This document shows, one piece after another, positions 48,817 to 54,550 of a stretch of DNA of 54,550 bases (position 1 is its first letter; each line of letters starts with the position of its first letter). The notes under the pieces are model-generated. The model was not told the origin of the DNA, did not search any database, and saw nothing but the letters and a program-made list of their open reading frames with translations. The stretch comes from JAZKIX01 sp040384645 (GTDB lineage Bacteria > Pseudomonadota > Gammaproteobacteria > Burkholderiales > Burkholderiaceae_D), in NCBI GenBank assembly GCA_040384645.1, contig JAZKIX010000113.1, positions 1 to 54,550 on the forward strand, written 5' to 3'. The translations under genes were made by a program, and so were the position numbers.

Positions 48817-51558
48817 TCAATACACTTCTAACTCAAAGATCGAATAGCCATAGCCGGTACCGCGCGCTGTGCCGTTGATGCGGACATAGCGCCCATTGCC
48901 TGATAAACCGGTCCAGTCGTTGACCAGAGCGGTATTGCCGACCACTGTTTTTAGGTTGCTCCAGCTATTGCCATCGCTTGAAGCCTGGATTTGATAATCC
49001 TTGCCATAGGCGTTTTCACAAGTAATTTTTACCCGGCTGATCGCGCCACTGGCTCCCAGATCGACCGTCATCCATTGCTGGTCGTTATAGGTGCTTTCCC
49101 ATCGCGAACCGCCATTGCCATCGACTGCACTGGCGGCGGTATTGCCACCGATGGTGGAGGAGGATGTCGCAGGCTTGTTCAAAGCGCGATTGGTATTGGC
49201 CGAGCCATTCACGTTGACCGTGATTGGTGTCGATACCGTGGTCAAGCCAGTGTTATCGGTCGCTTTGGCCGTGATGGAATACGTGCCCGCCACCACATTG
49301 CTCCAGTTATAAGTGAACGGGCTGGACGTATCGGTACCGAGCAAGGTCGATCCGTTGTAGAACTGCACTTGCGCCACAGAACCGCCTTGATCGGCCGCAT
49401 CGGCAGTGAAATTGATATTGGCCGGTGCCGTGAACGTTGCATTATTGGCAGGCCCGCTCAAGTTGACGGTCGGCGCCGTATTCCCGGCTGTTTGTCCATA
49501 CACTTCCATGCCGAAAATCGAGTAACCATAACCGGTGGTGCGAGCCGTGCCGAGCATGCGGACATAACGCCCTACCCTGCTCAAACCGCCCAAGTCATTG
49601 ACTGCCGATGTATTGCCGGTTACCGATTTGATACTGGTCCAATTATTGGCATCGCTCGATACCTGGATTTGGTAATCCTTGGCCATCGCGGTTTCCCAAG
49701 TGATCTTGACGCCGCTAATGTTGTAGCTGCTGCCAAGGTCGACATAGACCCATTGCGGATCGGTGTAGGCACTTTCCCAACGCGTGTTTAAGCTGGTATC
49801 GAATGCATTGACGGCAACGAAACTGCCCACCACGGTAGATGCGGTCGCCGGCTTGTTCAAGGCCAGGTTGGCGGTGGCGGCAGTAACGACTACCGGCGCA
49901 GTATTTGAACTGGTAGTGGCGCCGGCGTTATCGGTTGCGACGGCTTTGACGGTGTAAGTTCCAGCTGCGACATTGTTCCAGTTAAATGTGTAAGGGGCGT
50001 TGGTGACCGTTCCCAACAAAGTATTGCCGTTGTAAAAAGCAACCGATGCAATGCTGCCATCGTTATCCGAGGCAGTGGCAGACAATATCACGGTCGCTGG
50101 TGCGGAGTAGGTCGCAGTCCCATTCGGCGCGGTCAAAGCGACCGCTGGCGGGATATTGACGACCGGGCTATTGGCGAACACCCGAACCCAGTCGATATAC
50201 ACATCGGCTGGAAACATGGCTTCATTGGCAATGGGGCCGCCGTAGGTACTGGTGCTGCCGCCCACGCCAGAACTCAAGATCGCATACATCTTGTGCTCGA
50301 ATGGATGCCATTCGTTGAACAAATTAGAGTATTCGGAAACTCGCACTTTTTTACCATTGACCACCCGTACATCGGCCTGATTCTGGCCGTCGAGTGCAAA
50401 TACGGCGCCATCGTTCAAATAATGAACGTGATACACATTGCCATCGACAAAAAATTCCAAGCGATCCTTGTACCAGTCAATGCCGTAGGTATGCCAACCG
50501 TTAGCGGCGATATTGGGATCGCTAAATGACGATTGTGCGCAACATTGATAGGAAGGATTGCGCAATGCGCTACCCCAGCGAGAACCGGTATTGCCATCGA
50601 AAGCGTTAGCGGCCACCAAGTCGTTGGCCTGCAAGGAGGATGCGGTGGCCGGACGGTTTAAAGCAATATTGGTATTGCCAGCGACTGGAAACACTTGAAA
50701 TTCAAACAGCGCATAACCCCAGTCGTTCGAGCGCTGGGTGCCAACCATCCGCACGAAGCGGGCGTTGGTGGCGCCAAAAGTTATATCGTTGACGCCGCTG
50801 GCGCCGTTGGTCGTGGTGTAGACGGTCGACCAATTGCTGCCGTCGGTAGAAGTTTGCACTTGATACGATTTGCCGGCGCTTTCCCAATTCAAGTTGACGC
50901 GATTGATCGAGAATACGGCACCCAGATCGACCGAAATCCACTCTGGACTATCGGGTGCCTGCTGCGAGGCTAAATTGTAATAACCGCCTTGCGACCCATG
51001 ATTCCAGTCAGCGAAACTATTGTTGTTGTATTGCCAGGCGTAATGCACCGTGCCAAGGTTACTGCCCGGGATCGACCCGACGTATTCCATGATGTCGATC
51101 TCACCGCCTTGCGGCCAGCTGATGTCGGATTGCCCAGCGGGTGCCTCATTGGGCATCATCCAAAAAGCAAAACCCTGCCCCTGCGTCCGCACACCCTTGG
51201 CCCAGACGCGAGCGACGATGCGGTGGTCGGGACCCCAGGCAGCTTTATTCTTGCTGTTGATGCGACCGCTGGTGTAATTCCTGTCGATAAAGGCTTCTTT
51301 ACGGGTACTGATCCTCAAGGCACCGCCGTCGGCGCCTGCAATACCTTGCTCGATGGCGACGTTTTCGGGCCGGTCGGTAGCACGATCAAGCTGGCCTGTG
51401 CCGAAATTGCCATTGACGCCGGTCCCGGTTTCGTAACTCCATTTGGATTGGTCCAGGCTCGAACCGCTGAATTCATCGCTCCATTCCAAGGTCCAGTTCT
51501 GGCTGTTGGCTGCCATGCTGACGCATGCGCCCGCGCATAGGAAAATTAATTTTTTCAT
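48817..51558 (-). CDS. Secreted GH16 glucanase with an inserted and two C-terminal discoidin (F5/8C) modules
   Basis: A 913-aa exoenzyme with signal peptide MKKLIFLCAGACVSMAANSQ. GH16 begins NWTLEWSDEFSGSSLDQSKW; catalytic residues are in EIDIME (Glu153, Asp155, Glu158), the ExDxxE form of laminarinase/agarase-type GH16. After HYAWQYNNN the catalytic domain is interrupted at about residues 201-336 by a discoidin module whose halves are swapped. GH16 resumes at NGWHTYGIDWYKDRLEFFVDG and ends near IDWVRVF (460). Then come an Ig-like Big_17-type domain (470-555), a normal F5/8C domain (about 560-692), a second Ig-like domain (about 695-780) and a final F5/8C domain (785-913). Likely substrate is beta-1,3-glucan or a similar polysaccharide. 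Confidence 0.93.
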   Translation of the reverse strand: MKKLIFLCAGACVSMAANSQNWTLEWSDEFSGSSLDQSKWSYETGTGVNGNFGTGQLDRATDRPENVAIEQGIAGADGGALRISTRKEAFIDRNYTSGRINSKNKAAWGPDHRIVARVWAKGVRTQGQGFAFWMMPNEAPAGQSDISWPQGGEIDIMEYVGSIPGSNLGTVHYAWQYNNNSFADWNHGSQGGYYNLASQQAPDSPEWISVDLGAVFSINRVNLNWESAGKSYQVQTSTDGSNWSTVYTTTNGASGVNDITFGATNARFVRMVGTQRSNDWGYALFEFQVFPVAGNTNIALNRPATASSLQANDLVAANAFDGNTGSRWGSALRNPSYQCCAQSSFSDPNIAANGWHTYGIDWYKDRLEFFVDGNVYHVHYLNDGAVFALDGQNQADVRVVNGKKVRVSEYSNLFNEWHPFEHKMYAILSSGVGGSTSTYGGPIANEAMFPADVYIDWVRVFANSPVVNIPPAVALTAPNGTATYSAPATVILSATASDNDGSIASVAFYNGNTLLGTVTNAPYTFNWNNVAAGTYTVKAVATDNAGATTSSNTAPVVVTAATANLALNKPATASTVVGSFVAVNAFDTSLNTRWESAYTDPQWVYVDLGSSYNISGVKITWETAMAKDYQIQVSSDANNWTSIKSVTGNTSAVNDLGGLSRVGRYVRMLGTARTTGYGYSIFGMEVYGQTAGNTAPTVNLSGPANNATFTAPANINFTADAADQGGSVAQVQFYNGSTLLGTDTSSPFTYNWSNVVAGTYSITAKATDNTGLTTVSTPITVNVNGSANTNRALNKPATSSSTIGGNTAASAVDGNGGSRWESTYNDQQWMTVDLGASGAISRVKITCENAYGKDYQIQASSDGNSWSNLKTVVGNTALVNDWTGLSGNGRYVRINGTARGTGYGYSIFELEVY
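50551..50958 (-). other. Circularly permuted F5/8C (CBM32-like) module inserted in GH16
   Basis: Residues about 205-290 read PEWISVDLG ... VNLNWESAGKSYQVQTSTDG ... ARFVRMVGTQR ... GYALFEFQVF, normally the last two thirds of a discoidin domain. Residues about 298-336 then read IALNRPATASS ... NAFDGNTGSRWGSALRNPS, normally the first third. The two C-terminal copies in the same protein have the standard order. Termini of this jelly-roll fold lie close together, so a permuted version could still fold. Confidence 0.8.
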
Positions 51559-51640
51559 AGATTCACTATTTTTTATGGTTTATAGGTTTAGTAGCGCCAA
51601 CCCCACTCCTGACGCTACCAACATGTTCCAAGTCTCATTT

Positions 51641-51652
51641 GGAAACGTTCCC
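51641..51652. promoter_or_regulatory. LacI-type operator candidate upstream of GH16
   Basis: ggaaac/gttccc is a near-perfect palindrome with central CG, the usual form of LacI/GalR-family operators. It lies about 85 bp upstream of the GH16 start. No such regulator gene is visible in the window. Confidence 0.4.
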
Positions 51653-51654
51653 AT

Positions 51655-51700
51655 AATATGTTTAAAAACGGCGCTATTGCAATGCGTTTCTAAACATATT
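51655..51700. promoter_or_regulatory. Long inverted repeat upstream of GH16
   Basis: aatatgtttaaaaacg (51655-51670) and cgtttctaaacatatt (51685-51700) match at 15 of 16 positions around a 14-nt centre. The site directly adjoins the LacI-like palindrome. Confidence 0.5.
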
Positions 51701-51943
51701 TGTAAATTCATGAATTTTGACGAAGTTCTCAACAGCAACATTAAAAGATGTTTTTTAAGATATCAGATAACTTGCCAAGCTTCGCCAGATGGGACGTTGA
51801 ACTCGATTTCATCGTATTTTCGGTAGAAAAAACCAGAAAATCATTTGAGTACGCGCAGAGCGATCAATACTGATGGCCTAGGCCTATTGGCAGCGGCTAA
51901 ACTAATGACACAAAATTAATTCACGAATGGAGAGAACGAAGCC

Positions 51944-51963
51944 AAATGGAATGGTTTCCATTT
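51944..51963. promoter_or_regulatory. Palindrome in the GH16-xynB intergenic region
   Basis: aaatggaa tggt ttccattt is a perfect 8-bp inverted repeat. Apart from the listed palindromes and repeat copy C, the interval 51559-52247 shows no supported gene. Confidence 0.3.
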
Positions 51964-52155
51964 TGGAATCAAAATTATAGGCAATTTTAAAAATTTAACC
52001 GGTTTTTAGCGTGAGCGACGCCAAAGCACATCACATGGTGTGGGCGCTTTGTGTAGCGCTACGGCACTGCCAAAGTCTTTGCCCACTGATGGGGAAAGCG
52101 GCGAAAAAGTGACTGCAAGAGACTCTCGCAAAACGCGAATAACATCCAAATTGAT

Positions 52156-52230
52156 GGGAGTATATGGCAAAAAACCACCTCCCCCGCACATCTCTATTGG
52201 CTCAAATAAAATACTGCTGCCAGTATATTC
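52156..52230 (+). repeat. Dispersed intergenic element, copy C
   Basis: gggagtatatggcaaaaaac leads to ccccgcac, then aaataaaatactg-ctgc-cagtatat with a perfect atactg/cagtat stem. It lies 18 bp beyond the 3' end of the beta-xylosidase gene and about 600 bp upstream of GH16. Confidence 0.8.
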
Positions 52231-52247
52231 AGCTGCTATGAACAGGT

Positions 52248-53885
52248 TTATTTGTGTTCACGATATGTAAAGGAATCAAAATCAGCAGGATGTGCAACGC
52301 CGGACAAATCCTGACAGCAAATACCAATAAAATTGCCGGTAAAGCCAAATGACGTTGCTTGTCCGCGCCCCCAGTTGGTCGCGTACTCATCTGACAACTT
52401 TGCACTGTCAAGCGCGGGGCCGATCGCTTGCCAGTTGTCTTGATCGACGCGGTAAAAAAAGCGATAACTGTGCAGGTCGAATACCACTTTCAAACCGATC
52501 CGGCCTTCGCCCAATGGAATAGGCGCCGTCAATAATTCTTCGTAATAGGCGTCATCAGTCAGCGCCAGGTCAATCACCTTGCCCAGCTGGCCGTCGTGGC
52601 TGACGCGCAGATAGGCATTGTTGCGGGTGCTGTAATACGCGACCAGACCGGCTGCTTGCTGCATCGTTTCAGGTGCGAATTCCAGCACGGTTTCTGCTTC
52701 GCAGCGGAAAGCTTGCTGACGCCGCGCCAACAAGCTTTGCCGGTGCAGCGAATTCAATGATTCGCCGCCATATAGCCGCAGAAAGCCGGGACGCACCTTG
52801 AGCGAGGCCCATGATTCGTCCACTGGACGGCGCAGGCTGTTGAAACTGAGCGCCAATGTGGGGCTATCGAAATCATCGCATTCTGAAATCTCGGCAAATG
52901 GATACGGCGGCAAATCCGGCGCCGGGATCACTGACAGCGGCAAGTTGTCGCCATGCGCCAGTTCAAGCCAGCCATCGTCGGTCCAGACGCAGCGCTGCAA
53001 GCCGGTTTCACGACCGAGATTGCTATGCAATTGGGTATACGCTTTTTCTGGCTGGGTAGCAGGCGCTTGCCATTCCAGCGGGCGGCTGCACAAATGTGCC
53101 ATAAACCATTCGCCATTTTGGGTTTCGACCAGACTGGCGTGACCGGTGCGCTGCAAGCGATCCGGCGCGGCATGCCAGGCGGTCAGGACGGGGTTCTTGG
53201 GGCCGGTTTGATACGGCCCGGTGAGTGAACGGCTGCGCGCCAATGTGACCGCATGTTCGTAAAAAGTGCCGCCTTCTGCAGTCAGCAAGTAATACCAGCC
53301 GTCACGTTTATAGATATGCGGCCCTTCGGTGATGCCTAATTCAGTACCGGCATAAATATTACTGATCGGACCGACCAGCTTTTTTTCGCTATCTGAATAT
53401 TCTTGCAGTACGATGCCGGCAAATTTATTTTTGTTGCTCCGGTGATCCCACAGCATATTGAGCAAATAGCTGCGACCGTCATCATCGTGAAACAGCGAGG
53501 CATCAAAACCGCTGCTATTCATATAGCTCGGCTCCGACCACGGGCCTTCGATAGCGCTTGCCGTAACCAGATAGTTGCGGCCATCTTTATAGGTACCTGT
53601 GAGCGATTTGATATCGGTATAAATCAGGTAAAACATGCCATTGGCATAGCTCAGGCAAGGCGCCCAGATGCCGCCGGAATCGGGATTGCCGATCATGTCG
53701 AGCTGGCTGGCGCGGGTCAGCGGAAAGGTCAGCAAACGCCAATGCACCAAGTCGCGTGAATGATGAATGGCGACGCCGGGAAACCATTCGAAAGTCGAGG
53801 TGGCGATGTAATAATCGTCGCCCACCCGCAGAATTGAAGGGTCGGGATTAAAACCCGGCAGAATTGGATTTTGAATCGTTGTCAT
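52248..53885 (-). CDS. xynB: GH43 beta-xylosidase (XynB type)
   Basis: A 545-aa intracellular glycosidase from MTTIQNPILPGFNPDPSILR (53885; GGGAG 7 nt upstream), with no signal peptide. GH43 five-bladed propeller residues are visible: base Asp15 (NPDPS), pKa-modulating Asp128 (GFDASLF) and acid Glu187 (TEGPHIY). The C-terminal beta-sandwich (about 340-545; DDFDSPTLALSFNSLRRP, QQAAGLVAYYSTRNNAYLRV) is typical of XynB-like beta-xylosidases, which release xylose from xylo-oligosaccharides. Alpha-arabinofuranosidase activity cannot be excluded. It follows xylB on the same strand by 116 bp, consistent with a xylose-use operon. Confidence 0.93.
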   Translation of the reverse strand: MTTIQNPILPGFNPDPSILRVGDDYYIATSTFEWFPGVAIHHSRDLVHWRLLTFPLTRASQLDMIGNPDSGGIWAPCLSYANGMFYLIYTDIKSLTGTYKDGRNYLVTASAIEGPWSEPSYMNSSGFDASLFHDDDGRSYLLNMLWDHRSNKNKFAGIVLQEYSDSEKKLVGPISNIYAGTELGITEGPHIYKRDGWYYLLTAEGGTFYEHAVTLARSRSLTGPYQTGPKNPVLTAWHAAPDRLQRTGHASLVETQNGEWFMAHLCSRPLEWQAPATQPEKAYTQLHSNLGRETGLQRCVWTDDGWLELAHGDNLPLSVIPAPDLPPYPFAEISECDDFDSPTLALSFNSLRRPVDESWASLKVRPGFLRLYGGESLNSLHRQSLLARRQQAFRCEAETVLEFAPETMQQAAGLVAYYSTRNNAYLRVSHDGQLGKVIDLALTDDAYYEELLTAPIPLGEGRIGLKVVFDLHSYRFFYRVDQDNWQAIGPALDSAKLSDEYATNWGRGQATSFGFTGNFIGICCQDLSGVAHPADFDSFTYREHK

Positions 53886-53950
53886 GTCAGGCTCCCGACC
53901 GCTATTGCGCGCAGCAGAACGCGCAAATGGTTGAATATTGAAGGTTGAAG

Positions 53951-53991
53951 CCACGAAAAATATTGAAAATCTGACGCAATATTTTTCGTGG
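53951..53991. repeat. 15-bp perfect inverted repeat between xylB and xynB
   Basis: ccacgaaaaatattg (53951-53965) and caatatttttcgtgg (53977-53991) flank 11 nt. The hairpin begins 10 nt after the xylB stop. It lacks a T tract, so it is more likely an mRNA-stabilising hairpin or operator than a terminator. Confidence 0.6.
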
Positions 53992-54001
53992 ATCTAGCGG
54001 A

Positions 54002-54550
54002 TCAAGCGGCGGCAGGCGCCGCAAACATCGGCCGCAATTGCAAGTACAGCGCGCGGAAACGGGCCAGTCTTGATTGCAAAGCGGCATGCCGTGCAGGATC
54101 AGGCTGGAAGCTGGCACTCAGCGGCGGCTTGACGCAAACAATTGCCTCGTCACCACCAGCGGCCAGCCAACCCAATCGTGCTGCGCCCAATGCGCCGCCG
54201 GCAGCGCTGCCGTCATGGGTACACAGCGGCGTATTGAGTGCATCGGCGATCAGTTGCGACCAGTAAGGGCTGCGCGAGCCACCGCCGACCAGCGACAAGG
54301 TATTGACTACCGTGCCAGCCGACTGCAAGGCTGCCAAGCCATCGGCCAGACCGAAGGCAACCCCTTCCAGCACGGCGTAACCGAGATGGGCACGCGCAGT
54401 TTCGTTGTTCATGCCAAAAAAAACGCCTTGGGCAAAGGGGTCGTTATGCGGTGTGCGCTCGCCCGACAAATACGGCAAGAAAGTTGGCGCATTCTGCAAA
54501 TCCGAGGCTGGCAATGCTGCAACTTCGTCCAACAATGCTGCCTCGCTGAT
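54002..54550 (-). CDS. xylB: Xylulokinase, C-terminal part (5' end beyond window)
   Basis: The last 182 codons of a FGGY-family sugar kinase: TFLPYLSGERTPHNDPFAQG, ARAHLGYAVLEGVAFGLADG, and the ATP-binding LVGGGSRSPYWSQLIADALN with GSAAGGALGAARLG. This pattern fits xylulokinase, which phosphorylates D-xylulose to xylulose 5-phosphate. The reading frame is open to the right edge. With the downstream beta-xylosidase gene it points to xylo-oligosaccharide catabolism. Confidence 0.88.
   Translation of the reverse strand: MSEAALLDEVAALPASDLQNAPTFLPYLSGERTPHNDPFAQGVFFGMNNETARAHLGYAVLEGVAFGLADGLAALQSAGTVVNTLSLVGGGSRSPYWSQLIADALNTPLCTHDGSAAGGALGAARLGWLAAGGDEAIVCVKPPLSASFQPDPARHAALQSRLARFRALYLQLRPMFAAPAAA

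Noticed and set aside
48991..49791. 266-codon open frame antisense to GH16
   Set aside because: Shadow of repetitive F5/8C and Ig-like coding sequence.
48817..51558. Permuted discoidin module as assembly shuffling of the three F5/8C copies
   Set aside because: The inserted copy differs clearly in sequence from the other two and flanking GH16 parts are in one frame, so shuffling is unlikely, though long reads should confirm.
52006..52270. Short ORFs on both strands over repeat copy C
   Set aside because: They overlap the dispersed element and resemble the translation of copy A only because the DNA is similar; stops interrupt copy B in the same frame.

Overview
The window looks like a draft scaffold from a betaproteobacterium, most probably Oxalobacteraceae (Burkholderiales). 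This rests on general protein style: the small HTH-like protein at 13601-13921, the two long hybrid kinases and the MtfA and TrhA proteins. It was not tested by any search. Base composition is near 50% GC, with AT-rich intergenic stretches. Three 10-N scaffold joins interrupt genes, at 337-346, 3406-3415 and 28209-28218. No tRNA, rRNA, CRISPR array, IS element or phage gene was seen.

Left part, 1-12653, minus strand: one tightly coupled type III secretion (T3SS) operon. In transcription order it holds a soluble PAS histidine kinase, sctC, sctD, a broken sctK-like gene, sctV, sctJ, an OmpR-type response regulator, sctL, sctN, sctO, sctQ and sctR, which runs off the left edge. Almost every junction is an ATGA or a short overlap. 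The two-component pair is built into the structural operon. The sctK-like gene carries a frameshift associated with a 15-bp direct repeat. Upstream come palindromes that could be operators, about 1 kb of AT-rich DNA, and a small HTH-like gene.

14575-25045: mtfA-like peptidase, trhA/hemolysin III, a TPR protein with a DUF6445-like oxygenase-type domain, and a divergent tetR / acrA-acrB-oprM RND efflux locus with a TtgR/AcrR-like operator. 25368-37299: a sensory locus. It has a MASE1-CHASE-PAS hybrid kinase, a REC-GGDEF cyclic-di-GMP protein, two paralogous NMT1-like periplasmic binding proteins without any transporter, a second hybrid kinase overlapping the second binding protein gene, and a CheY-like receiver on the other strand.

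37449-46818: a peptide ABC transporter whose binding protein gene is separated from its dppBCDF-like genes. Between them lie about 2 kb of low-GC DNA with four small unrecognised genes, a secreted alpha/beta hydrolase and a cluster of palindromic elements. 47067-54550: a carbohydrate region. It has a sugar-binding protein with its own promoter and terminator, a large secreted GH16 glucanase whose catalytic domain is interrupted by a circularly permuted discoidin (F5/8C) module, a GH43 beta-xylosidase and the end of a xylulokinase gene.

The most unusual features are a family of four dispersed intergenic elements of about 75 bp (36.7, 42.7, 48.5 and 52.2 kb), the permuted module inside GH16, the two-component system embedded in the T3SS operon, and the binding-protein/hybrid-kinase sensory locus.
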